Assembly (NCBI GenBank): GCA_019359155.1
Contig: JAHHHV010000083.1
Span: forward strand, 27,983 to 91,982
DNA length: 64,000 bases
Origin: Pegethrix bostrychoides GSE-TBD4-15B
GTDB taxonomy: Bacteria; Cyanobacteriota; Cyanobacteriia; Elainellales; Elainellaceae
Direction of reading: 5' to 3'
Each line of letters starts with the position of its first letter. The first letter of the stretch is position 1. The translations under genes were made by a program, and so were the position numbers. Shown here piece by piece: positions 52,555-61,444 of the stretch. The notes below the pieces were generated by a model that searched no databases, had not been told where the DNA came from, and worked only from the letters and a program-made list of their open reading frames with translations.

Positions 52555-55500
52555 TCAGCTCGATCCATCCTCAGAGGGAATGGGCTGAGTGGCCTGCTCT
52601 GACTTGCGCCAGGGAATCTTGGCATCTTGCGCCAGCTTCAGCGACAGCGCATAGGCCCCATAGCGATTTAGGTGGCTAGGGTCAGAGAAATAGCGGTACT
52701 GGGTAATCCACTGCTCGCTCAAGTCTCGAAAGCCAAAGCTCGAATGCTCCAAGCTCAGCTGCACCATAGAGTCGCGGAACTGCTGCTCATAGTCTAGCCG
52801 CACTGGATCGAGATAGTCTTCAGTCAGCGGCAGGTTGACGAAGATCAGCGGAATCTGGCTGGCTTCGGTAAATTTAATTAGCGACTCCAAGGCCGCCTCC
52901 TGATTGCCGCTGAGCCGGAAGTTTTCATAGTCGCTGTCGTAGTTGCCCAGCACCCTGGCATATTTCTGGTAGTAGGTGGCCGGGTTAAACTGCATCGGCA
53001 GCGACAGGAAGCCGTTGACATCCGGCAAGGCTTGATCTGACTGCAAGATCTTGGTGATAGCGCTGTTTGACTCGCTGCTTGACTCAGCGATTGGGAGATC
53101 TGACTCCGGCAGATCGGCGGGCGGCAGCAGTCCCGCGATCCCCTGCTGAATAGCCTGCTTGAGCGGGTCGCGCGTCTTCTGGCCGCTGATAGCACTGAGC
53201 CGCTGGCTCAGCCAGCGATCAATCGACTCATAGCTGCCCGTCAAAGAGCGATTGAGGCTCTGTTGGGCGCTGGTTTGGGCGCTGGTTTGAGCGCTAGTCT
53301 GGTCGCTTCCGGGTACATCCGCCAGATTGGGAACGGGCAGCGTGCCTGCTAGGAGCTGTCGATAGGCTTCAGAGGCAACCACACCGTTGTAGGTGACATC
53401 GACCGCCCCGCTGTTGAAAGCCCGCGCTCCGTCTGCCCAGATGATCATCCGAGGCGGGGCTTGAGCCGTGATCAAATGCTGCACCAGCAGATTCACGACT
53501 TGCGCCGTTGCGCCATTCACCCCAAAGTTGAAAATCTTGGCATCGCGGATCCCAATATCCTTTAAAGCTGTCTCTAAGGCAATTGGATCAACGCCTCGCA
53601 GCGCTCTGGAGCTACCTACGATCAAAATGTCCGGCGCGCCATGCTCCTTCACAAAGCGATAGTAGAGCTGGAGCTTTTGATCCATCTGCTGACTGTTGAA
53701 GCTGGGCAAAGGCGAACTCTCGGCCAAGATTTCGGCGCTCAGCAGCTGCTCCGACTGGCTGCGAGCAATATAGGGCAAAGCCGGAGCAGAGCTAGCAGCA
53801 TCAGATCCAGATGCCCCAGCCTGATCTGGACTAGCCTGCGTAAAGCCGCTGGCGTTAAACACCTGTCCCGAATCTACCGATCTGCGGGGAGAAGCCTTGA
53901 GCTTGACGGTATCTGACGCGGTGCGATTGGGCAGGCGCGCCGCGTCAGCCGCGAGGGCCGGATCAGACATGATCGCTGGGCTGCTGGCTGGTTTGGCCGC
54001 CTGACTGGCACGAGTCACCTGCACTTGAGCCACCTGATTCAGCACCCAGTTAGTTTGCAGCAGCAGCAATAGCCCTGCCGCGCCCCAGACCATTGCCACC
54101 GCCCGTCCCTGACCGCTCCGCTGTCCTGGCAGGCTATGATCTGGCAAGCTCCGCTCCGGCAAGCTAAGCACGGCCTCTTGAGGCGCAAATGAGAAAATCT
54201 GAGTTCGTAGCAACAGCTGCTGTAAGCCTTGCCGACAGCCTTCCTGCCACCGCTGCCAGACAGACTGCAAATCTGCCGGGGTCAGATCAGGCCGAATCAC
54301 GCGCTGACCGGGCTGGGGCAGCAGCTCTTCGATGAAGGCATCGGTGGCCGCAAATTCGGGGGTCACTTCCGGCACCAGACGCGAGCGCGGTACAAAGTCG
54401 AGTCCATAGCTCCAGAGCGGCTGCTTCTGCCCCGCCCGCCGCCCGTAGATCCGAACTCCGGCAATCTCTGGCAGCTCTAACTGCCGTAAAAACCGCGTCA
54501 GCTGAGTAACCGTAGGCTTGCGCTCTGGGCAGTCGGGCGCTTCGCACATCACATGCAGCAGGTCTTGCTTGGGCAGAAGCTGTAGCCGCAGCCCACCTGA
54601 CGCGAGATACTGACTCAAATTGGGGTTGAGCAGCCGATGCAGCAAGAAGGCAATCGCGCCCCAGTCGCCCTGCTTGGCCAGCGCTAGCGTCGATTCCGCA
54701 AAAGCCGGATGCTGAGCTGCGGGCAAGTCCAACCATTCCACCCAGACCGGATCTGCCTGAGTCGGGAGCTTACCGTAGAGCGTCGCGGCATGGATGCCCT
54801 GAGGGGCAATTGCTTCGAGCACCAAGCCAATATCGGCTTTGACGCGCTTCTGCTGCGTAACAATGTGGCGGGCAAGGCTGGCAGGCGGTTCAAGGCTGGG
54901 CAAATCGCTACAGCAGAGATGCAGCGTCGTGGCATTCAGCGTGGCAGTCGTGACCTGGATCTGGAGGTCGGCAATTTCCTGGTTGAGCAAGACCTGAACT
55001 GCCTTTAAGTCTCCCCAGCGTGCCCATTCGCGCAGCATATCGCCGGGAGGAGTTAGATCAACCCGCAGCGTCCAGTCAGGACGACGCTCGCCTGTTACCT
55101 GAAACCGAATCACCGCATCGTGGAAGCCAGCAATTTCTAGCTCGCGCAGCTTTTGGGTAATCGGCTGGCTCAGCAGGGCTGGATCGGGACTGTAGGCGGC
55201 TTCACAGGCGATCCAGAGGCGCTTGGCCTGGATCGCCTGTGACTGGCTAACGACGGCAGGCGGCTGATAGGGAACGACTCTGGCGCTGACACGGACGGCT
55301 ACGCCTAGCTCATTGAGCGTTTCGCTGAGGTAGCAGGCAATTGCCATCTCTTCGCCGCGCTTAGCTAGCGCAACATTAGACAGCACCAGCGCTGCCTGAT
55401 CGAACTGGGGCGGCAAGGGGGGTGAAGCAGGAGTTGAGGAGGCAAGATTTGAGGCAACATCGCCGCTTTGCGCCTGCACCTGCGCCAACTGCTGGTCAAG

Positions 55501-55926
55501 CTGGTTGAGATAGAGCGTGACACTCCAGCGAGGGCGCTTATCGCCTGACTGACAGCCATAGAGCCAAACCTGGTAGAGCGGCGGCGCGTCAGCGGGTAGC
55601 AGACGGCTAAACTGCGCCTTTTGCAGCGTCGGAATCAGCCAGAGCAACGTCTGATTGCGATCTGGGCAGCTAGCCTGACGACAGAGCAGATGCAGGCTGT
55701 TACCGCGCAGCCGATACTGCACGTTCAGCCCTTTCCGTGCGATCATCTCGTAGATCCACTGCTCCAGATCGCGATCTGGGCCAGCCGCCTTTGGCCCAGC
55801 CGCCTTTGACCCCGCCGCTCGATCTGATGAGGGCGAGGCAGGTTGTGGGGCAAGTGAGGCAGGCTGAACATCGCGCTGAACAGCAGCTGGGCGTTCAATA
55901 GAGTGATGTTTAACAGACTTAGGCAT
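52555..55926 (-). CDS. DUF1574 domain protein with repeated N-terminal module
   Basis: About 1123 residues. The N-terminal half carries a module repeated about four times: complete copies contain LH(L/V)(L/M)C.A..CP(D/E)R and (V/I)(W/R)(L/I)YG(C/R)..G.K.P.WS. One membrane helix (about residue 510, WGAAGLLLLLQTNWVL) separates this cytosolic half from a Ser/Ala/Gln linker (SAQTSAQTSAQ) and the DUF1574 domain: DILIVGSSRALRGVDP, IFNFGVNGATAQV, HLNRYGAYALS. DUF1574 is SGNH-hydrolase-like, with S in GSS and DxxH-like DPSHLN near the end, suggesting extracellular acyl or acetyl transfer. Confidence 0.85.
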   Translation of the reverse strand: MPKSVKHHSIERPAAVQRDVQPASLAPQPASPSSDRAAGSKAAGPKAAGPDRDLEQWIYEMIARKGLNVQYRLRGNSLHLLCRQASCPDRNQTLLWLIPTLQKAQFSRLLPADAPPLYQVWLYGCQSGDKRPRWSVTLYLNQLDQQLAQVQAQSGDVASNLASSTPASPPLPPQFDQAALVLSNVALAKRGEEMAIACYLSETLNELGVAVRVSARVVPYQPPAVVSQSQAIQAKRLWIACEAAYSPDPALLSQPITQKLRELEIAGFHDAVIRFQVTGERRPDWTLRVDLTPPGDMLREWARWGDLKAVQVLLNQEIADLQIQVTTATLNATTLHLCCSDLPSLEPPASLARHIVTQQKRVKADIGLVLEAIAPQGIHAATLYGKLPTQADPVWVEWLDLPAAQHPAFAESTLALAKQGDWGAIAFLLHRLLNPNLSQYLASGGLRLQLLPKQDLLHVMCEAPDCPERKPTVTQLTRFLRQLELPEIAGVRIYGRRAGQKQPLWSYGLDFVPRSRLVPEVTPEFAATDAFIEELLPQPGQRVIRPDLTPADLQSVWQRWQEGCRQGLQQLLLRTQIFSFAPQEAVLSLPERSLPDHSLPGQRSGQGRAVAMVWGAAGLLLLLQTNWVLNQVAQVQVTRASQAAKPASSPAIMSDPALAADAARLPNRTASDTVKLKASPRRSVDSGQVFNASGFTQASPDQAGASGSDAASSAPALPYIARSQSEQLLSAEILAESSPLPSFNSQQMDQKLQLYYRFVKEHGAPDILIVGSSRALRGVDPIALETALKDIGIRDAKIFNFGVNGATAQVVNLLVQHLITAQAPPRMIIWADGARAFNSGAVDVTYNGVVASEAYRQLLAGTLPVPNLADVPGSDQTSAQTSAQTSAQQSLNRSLTGSYESIDRWLSQRLSAISGQKTRDPLKQAIQQGIAGLLPPADLPESDLPIAESSSESNSAITKILQSDQALPDVNGFLSLPMQFNPATYYQKYARVLGNYDSDYENFRLSGNQEAALESLIKFTEASQIPLIFVNLPLTEDYLDPVRLDYEQQFRDSMVQLSLEHSSFGFRDLSEQWITQYRYFSDPSHLNRYGAYALSLKLAQDAKIPWRKSEQATQPIPSEDGSS

Positions 55927-56145
55927 CGGGATCACGGCTGAAGCTTAGCGGATGGGCTGAATGGGGGTGATTTGGCCTGACTTTCAGGTTAGTCTCACAT
56001 CAGGCATATACAATACTCGCTCTTGGGCAAACTGCTCACGAAATTTTGAGCAGTTTGCAATGCTTTAGCATGGTCTTAGCATCAGACAGGCGAGTTTCGC
56101 CAACTGCTGCTATTCTACTCACCCTCTGAATTTCCTAACCGACCT

Positions 56146-56367
56146 ATGCCAGCCCAATCGTCAACCGCCCAACTGCCTGCTGTCAAATTGCCAATTCAAT
56201 TGCCGACTGGCGTGATGCTCAGCCTCAGTACGGCTCCGCTGCTCTGTCTGCTGCTGGGCGGTCGAGCCGTCGCCATCGCGCTTCGGGAAATCGGTCAGAC
56301 AAGTGAAGAAATATTTCGGGGCGACCGCCTGCCCGTTCTCAAAATTACGGATACCGAGTCAGAGTGA
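56146..56367 (+). CDS. Small membrane-associated hypothetical protein
   Basis: 73 residues with a hydrophobic middle (LPTGVMLSLSTAPLLCLLLGG, about 24-45) and the C-terminus GQTSEEIFRGDRLPVLK. I recall similar small proteins in cyanobacteria, without function. Its stop overlaps the GTG start of the phytase-like gene (GTGA), so co-translation is likely. Confidence 0.7.
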   Translation: MPAQSSTAQLPAVKLPIQLPTGVMLSLSTAPLLCLLLGGRAVAIALREIGQTSEEIFRGDRLPVLKITDTESE

Positions 56368-57602
56368 TCAAGCCTGTGAGCAATTGGGTAAATCGTTGGG
56401 TTTTAGCTATTCGACAGGCTCGGCGCTCTAGCTGGCTGCTGTCCTTGAGCATGGCGCTTTGTTTGCTGCTGAGCTTGAGCGGCTGCAATCTGCCGCAGAT
56501 CAAGGCTGAAGATCGGCTGTTTCTGCCGCTGTCGCTGGAGTTTCTAGGGGCTTATCAGCTTCCTAAGCAAGAGTTTCAGGGCACCAGGCTCGGTGGATTA
56601 TCAGGGCTAACCTATGACCCTCAGCTCAATCAGCTCTATGCAGTTTCAGACGACCGCAGCAATTTTTCGCCTGCTCGCTTCTACACCGTGCAGCTAGCGA
56701 CAGTGCAGCTAGCGGTGCAGCCAGAAATTCAGCCAGAAACTCAGCCAGAAGCTCAATCTGGCATCCAATCTGTGACCCTCCAGGCGGTGACAGCGCTCAG
56801 CGATCGAGCGGGTGCCCCCTATCTAGCCGGAAGCCTTGATCCAGAGGGGATTGCTCTGTCGCCGCGCCAGTCGCTGTTTATCTCTAGCGAGGGCGACAGC
56901 GAAAACGGAATAGCGCCGTTTATTGATGAGTTTGATCTCAAAACCGGAGCTTGGCGGAGCAGTTTGCCCATTCCCGAGCGCTATCTGCCCAATCCCGACA
57001 AAACGCGCGGCGTTCAGAACAACCAGGGCTTTGAGTCGCTGACGATTAGCGCCATCAGCAGCGATGCCCGCGAGCCATTTCGGCTGTTTGCGGCGGTTGA
57101 GGGCAGCTTGCAGCAGGATCTGCCCAGCGAACCCGCTAGCAACCCGCCACGCAGCCTGCGGTTCCTGCATTATCTAGTCGGCGAAACCCAGAATATCCTG
57201 CTCTCAGAGCATCTCTATCCGCTAGAGCCACTGCCAGAAGGCGATGAAAACCTGGGGCTGAGCGACCTGCTAGTGCTCGATCAAAGCGGCCATTTCCTGA
57301 GCCTAGAGCGCAGTTTTGGCCTCAGCGGGTTTGGGGGCAAGATCTTTCAGCTAGCAACCGGCGGCGCGACCGATATTGCGCCCATTGACAGCCTCTCCGC
57401 AGGCGTGGCGGGAATTATGCCCATCCAGAAGCGGCTGTTGCTCGATCTAGGCGATCTGGGGATACCGCTAGATAACTATGAGGGGCTGAGCTTGGGGCCG
57501 CAGTTGCCCGACGGCAGCCGCAGCTTGATTCTAGTCAGCGACGATAACTTCAACCCGCTGCAAGTCACAGAGTTTTTGCTGTTTCGGCTGAAGCCTGCCT
57601 GA
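56364..57602 (+). CDS. Phytase-like esterase lipoprotein
   Basis: 412 residues from a GTG start. N-terminal signal with lipobox LLSLSGCNL (Cys about 44), then an esterase-like/phytase beta-propeller: GLSGLTYDPQLNQLYAVSDDRS, DPEGIALSPRQSLFISSEG, NQGFESLTIS, and NYEGLSLGPQLPDGSRSLILVSDDN at the end. It is probably anchored in the periplasm and predicted to hydrolyse phosphate esters; the substrate is unknown. It is coupled to the small upstream gene. Confidence 0.9.
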   Translation: MIKPVSNWVNRWVLAIRQARRSSWLLSLSMALCLLLSLSGCNLPQIKAEDRLFLPLSLEFLGAYQLPKQEFQGTRLGGLSGLTYDPQLNQLYAVSDDRSNFSPARFYTVQLATVQLAVQPEIQPETQPEAQSGIQSVTLQAVTALSDRAGAPYLAGSLDPEGIALSPRQSLFISSEGDSENGIAPFIDEFDLKTGAWRSSLPIPERYLPNPDKTRGVQNNQGFESLTISAISSDAREPFRLFAAVEGSLQQDLPSEPASNPPRSLRFLHYLVGETQNILLSEHLYPLEPLPEGDENLGLSDLLVLDQSGHFLSLERSFGLSGFGGKIFQLATGGATDIAPIDSLSAGVAGIMPIQKRLLLDLGDLGIPLDNYEGLSLGPQLPDGSRSLILVSDDNFNPLQVTEFLLFRLKPA

Positions 57603-57637
57603 AGGTCGGTGAACCTAGAACTCCCTAGCTCTCCTGC

Positions 57638-58402
57638 CTAGAAGATAAAATTGCTGCTATCGACCTTGGCATAGTCGAGATCCACCATCGTCACCAGCGT
57701 GCGGAACAGGGCATCGCCATCCTCGCCGTCTGGGTCAACCCGAATAATTGTGTCCGCTTCGTCGTTGACGATCACAATATAGTCGCGCAGGCGGTTGTCG
57801 GTGTTGTACTTGCTGTCTTTGAAAATTTTGCTTAGATCCAGCTTGTCGTTATCGGTGTCAAACTCAATGATCCGGTCGCGCCCTTCCGAGAGCGAATTAT
57901 AGACATAGGTGTTCTTGCCCCTGCCGCCCGTCAGCTCATCATCGCCAAAGCCGCCCACGATCAGGTCGTCGCCGTCGCCGCCGGAAATCTTGTCGTCGCC
58001 ATCGCCGCCGCGCAGGATATCGTTACCCTGGCCGCCGCCCAGATTGTCGTTGCCGCTGCCGCCGGTGAGCCGATCGCGTTTGGCGTTGCCGCGCAGGTTA
58101 TCTCTGCCGCCGCCGCCGTTGAGTCGGTCGTTGCCGTTGCCGCCCCTGAGCCGATCTTTACCCTGATCACCGTTCAGCAGATCATCACCGTCATCGCCAA
58201 ATATCCGGTCGTCACCCCGGTTGCCAGACAGCCGGTCGTTGCCCCCTCTGCCTCTAATCAGATCATTGCCGTTGCCACCGCGAATGTTGTCGTTGCCATC
58301 TGTGCCGATCAGCTCGTCTCGTCCGGTGCTGCCCACCAGCTTGGCACGGGCGCGGCTCGTAGCAGAGCCAGATGAGGAAGATGAGTTGGAAGTTGAAGTC
58401 AT
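57638..58402 (-). CDS. RTX-type calcium-binding protein
   Basis: 254 residues with about ten nonapeptide GGXGXDXUX-like repeats (GGNGNDLIRG, GDDGDDLLNG, GGDGDDKISG) between residues 28 and 165, which fold as a Ca2+-filled parallel beta-roll. The C-terminal 80 residues (TYVYNSLSEGRDRIIEFD) resemble the secretion end of RTX proteins. There is no N-terminal signal peptide, so type I secretion is expected. No enzymatic domain is seen. Confidence 0.9.
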   Translation of the reverse strand: MTSTSNSSSSSGSATSRARAKLVGSTGRDELIGTDGNDNIRGGNGNDLIRGRGGNDRLSGNRGDDRIFGDDGDDLLNGDQGKDRLRGGNGNDRLNGGGGRDNLRGNAKRDRLTGGSGNDNLGGGQGNDILRGGDGDDKISGGDGDDLIVGGFGDDELTGGRGKNTYVYNSLSEGRDRIIEFDTDNDKLDLSKIFKDSKYNTDNRLRDYIVIVNDEADTIIRVDPDGEDGDALFRTLVTMVDLDYAKVDSSNFIF

Positions 58403-58922
58403 GAGCTTAGCGATACCGCAAAGTAGGTAGGTCTGAATCGGTCGGTCTGAATCGGATTGATTTGATTGCTTTGAAGTTAAAAGCGGGGAGCAGGTTCCAC
58501 ATTAGAAATAAACCACCCCCTGTGCAGTTTGGCAATTCCTTCAATCGGTCAGCCTAGTCTAGAAGGTGGCCTGATCGACTCGTGCATCCGCTCAGATTAA
58601 GCTGAGATCAGATCGCTTCAGGTCGCCGCTGTCGTCATCCTCCGTTATGATGAGAAGCCAATTAGAATCCATTGACAGGGCAATTGACAGGCCATAGTTA
58701 TGGCTGCATGGGCAGGCTGTCTGGGCAGGCTGCACCATCATCTAGAGACAAATCGATATAAGTTTAAGTAAGTTCAGTAAGACAGATAGAGCGAGTATGT
58801 CCAGTGGGTCAGTCTTGAGAGCTGTAGAGCTGTAAGAGCTGTAGGACTGTGAGAGCTGGGCGATAAGGGCTATGAGTTCAAGACTGGCGTTTCTAACTAC
58901 CCCAGGCAAGGGGGCAAGCTGA
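58403..58922. other. 520-base gap without a gene
   Basis: No ORF or RNA gene is convincing. It contains imperfect GAGCTGTA tandem units (about 58817-58855). It probably holds divergent promoters for the RTX gene and the kinase. Confidence 0.5.
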
Positions 58923-58928
58923 TTGTCC

Positions 58929-61007
58929 ATGCAACCACCAATTTCTGCCGGAACTATTCTGCAAAACCGCTACCGGATGCTCAGCATTTTGGGACAAGGT
59001 GGCTTTGGCCGCACCTACTTGGCCGAAGATCAGGGGCGGTTTCACGAGCCTTGTGCCCTCAAAGAGTTTATTCCACCGCAGGGTAACGACTATGCCTTTG
59101 TCAAAGCCCGCGAGCTATTCCAGCGCGAGGCGGCGGTGCTGTACCAAATCTCGCACCCGCAGATTCCGCAGTTTCGGGCAATTTTTGAGGAAGACCATCG
59201 GCTGTTTTTGGTGCAGGACTATGTCGAAGGCAAAACCTATCGCCTGCTGCTAAACGAGCGTAAGGCGCAGGGCAGAACTTTCTCAGATGCCGAAGCGCTC
59301 CAGCTGCTCTTTCAGATCTTGCCCGTGCTGGATCACATCCATAGCAAGGGGATTATCCACCGCGATATTGCCCCCGACAATATTATTTTGCGCCAGCGCG
59401 ACCAGCTGCCCGTGCTGATCGACTTTGGTGTGGTCAAAGAAATTGTCACCCGCTTTCATTCGCCCGACACGGAAATGCCCACCACAGTGGGTAAGTTGGG
59501 CTATGCGCCCAGTGAGCAGATGCAGACTGGACGCGCCTATCCCAACAGCGACCTCTATTCGCTCGCCGTAACGGTGGTCGTGCTGATGAGCGGACGCGAA
59601 CCACAAGAGCTGTACGACGACCGCAATCTTGTCTGGACATGGCAGCGCTGGGTGCCCAATATCCATCCCGGCATTGCGGCAGTGCTGAATCGGATGCTGA
59701 GCTATCGCCCTGCCGACCGCTATGCAGCTGTGGCAGAAGTCGCTCAGGCATTGCAGGCCATCATTCGTGGCTCGGCTGCACCTGCCGCCCAGTTCTCTGC
59801 GCCCGCGCCCAGTTCGCCTGCCACAGTTGCACCTCCCACCGCGGCCCAGCTCTCTGCGCCCGCGCCAACTCCCGCACCCATTCCAGCATCAAGGCCCTCC
59901 CCTACCCCGCCGCCGCTCTCGCAAATGAAAACGATGGCCGTCGGGCGACATGCTGAACCCACGGCCAGCTATCCGCCCGCTGGCTCGCGCAATTCGCCCA
60001 ATTACAACTCGGCCAATCGCAGCCAGCCGCCCCGCCCCGCCGCCCGTCCCGATCCGGTAATTTCAGGCAGCAGCGACTCGCTCTGGGACAATCCCTGGGC
60101 AGTTCTGGCGATCGGGCTGGGGCTAGCCACCGTGACGGGCATTGCGGCTTGGGCAATTGTCAGCGCCCTGCTTAACTCAAATCAGTCCCCGCCCGCTGCG
60201 GTGGAGACTCCCATTCCCACGCCTGTCGTCACCCAGACGCCCACGCCTACCCCTGCCCCGACGCTCACCCCTGATGCCCAGCCGGTGGAGTACAGCCAGC
60301 AGCTCAACCTCACCCCTACTAGTGAAAGCACGCGCTTCGAGGGCAGTCTACAAGCCAACGAGTCGATTCTCTATAGCTTTGAGGCCAGCGAAGGCCAGAC
60401 GCTCACCGCGACGCTAGAAGGCGAGGGCGTGCTGCTCAGCGTCTTGCAGCCTGACCGTCAGCCCGTCGATGACCAGGCGCAGCGGGTGCTGTCTTGGAAA
60501 GGGTCGCTGCCCAGCAGCGGTGACTATGCCATCCGGCTCAGCCCGGTGAAAGGCGTGACGGCCAGTGACTATCGGCTCAAGCTCAGCCTCGATCCGGCTC
60601 AGGTGTCACCACCCAGCCCAGAACCTAGCCCCAGCCCTAGCCTGGAACCGGAGCTAGAGATTCAGCGGCTCAGCCCAGAAATTGACCGCGAGACGCAGAT
60701 TAGCGGCCAGAGCAGCGCACAGCGGATGAAGCGCTATTTAGTTGACCTTCGCCCCGGCCAGATTTTGAAAGCCGAGCTGTTGCAGGGCGCGGTGACGCTC
60801 AACGTTCGCTATCCAGACGGTCGCCTGGTGGAGAATGCTGGCGGCGTGGTCACCTGGAATGGCCGGATTTTTGAGGGCGGCGAGTATCAGCTAGATGTGG
60901 TCGCGACTCAGCCAACTGAGTTTTTGCTTAACGTTGCGGTTCAGGGGCCACCGCAGCCCGGACTGCCTTCAGCTCCAGGATTTGAGGGGAATCAACCTGA
61001 AAACTAG
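58929..61007 (+). CDS. Serine/threonine protein kinase with PPC-like C-terminal domains
   Basis: 692 residues from ATG 58929. Kinase domain (about 15-280): G-loop GQGGFGRTY, Lys in CALKEF, catalytic HRDIAPDN near residue 143, DFG as IDFGVVKE. A Pro/Ala/Ser linker follows, then one membrane helix (about 393-415) and a Thr/Pro-rich spacer. The outside part has two PPC-like beta domains (LQANESILYSFEASEGQTLT; LVDLRPGQILKAEL). Layout suggests a receptor kinase: cytosolic kinase, periplasmic ligand-binding. Catalytic residues are intact. Confidence 0.94.
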   Translation: MQPPISAGTILQNRYRMLSILGQGGFGRTYLAEDQGRFHEPCALKEFIPPQGNDYAFVKARELFQREAAVLYQISHPQIPQFRAIFEEDHRLFLVQDYVEGKTYRLLLNERKAQGRTFSDAEALQLLFQILPVLDHIHSKGIIHRDIAPDNIILRQRDQLPVLIDFGVVKEIVTRFHSPDTEMPTTVGKLGYAPSEQMQTGRAYPNSDLYSLAVTVVVLMSGREPQELYDDRNLVWTWQRWVPNIHPGIAAVLNRMLSYRPADRYAAVAEVAQALQAIIRGSAAPAAQFSAPAPSSPATVAPPTAAQLSAPAPTPAPIPASRPSPTPPPLSQMKTMAVGRHAEPTASYPPAGSRNSPNYNSANRSQPPRPAARPDPVISGSSDSLWDNPWAVLAIGLGLATVTGIAAWAIVSALLNSNQSPPAAVETPIPTPVVTQTPTPTPAPTLTPDAQPVEYSQQLNLTPTSESTRFEGSLQANESILYSFEASEGQTLTATLEGEGVLLSVLQPDRQPVDDQAQRVLSWKGSLPSSGDYAIRLSPVKGVTASDYRLKLSLDPAQVSPPSPEPSPSPSLEPELEIQRLSPEIDRETQISGQSSAQRMKRYLVDLRPGQILKAELLQGAVTLNVRYPDGRLVENAGGVVTWNGRIFEGGEYQLDVVATQPTEFLLNVAVQGPPQPGLPSAPGFEGNQPEN

Positions 61008-61018
61008 CGGCTAGTTTT
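61000..61018 (+). terminator. Short hairpin at the kinase stop
   Basis: AAAACTAG (61000-61007) pairs with CTAGTTTT (61011-61018) across CGG and includes the stop codon. A weak candidate terminator. Confidence 0.35.
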
Positions 61019-61444
61019 GGGCTAGTTTTAGCTCTCTGGCCAGCAGATCTGCGGCAACCCCCCCTGCCCAGTTACGGTTCGCCCCAATTCCGGTTTCTCG
61101 GCCATTGCCTAAACTAAAGACATCGCGTTCGGAACAGAGAATCAAGCTCAACAATGGCTCTTCTGAGCTGCGCTCAAGCTGGATACTGCCGAGATGCGAC
61201 CATCCCCAGAGGTATTTTTAGAAAAGTTCAGGTTAACCGTCCATTGGCGGTTCGGTAAACCCACCTTCATGGAATTGCCAAACGCACAGAGTATATAGAG
61301 GATGTTGACAGCTTGCTATTGGCCTGTGCGGCGTGCAGATAGCGGAAATCCGAACATCAATTCACCTGCTTGGACAGCCAGCATTGAATTAGGTTGGATT
61401 AACCAGGAACCAGATTTTGTAGCTAGAACCGGAGCATTAGTTAT
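61019..61444 (+). promoter_or_regulatory. Upstream region of dnaK
   Basis: A 426-base gap with no credible ORF. It presumably holds the dnaK promoter and a long leader; I see no CIRCE element (TTAGCACTC-N9-GAGTGCTAA), so regulation is not obviously by HrcA. Confidence 0.4.

Noticed and set aside
57909..58166. Plus-strand Pro/Ser/Leu frame opposite the RTX gene
   Set aside because: Mirror image of the Gly/Asp nonapeptide repeats; no start signal.
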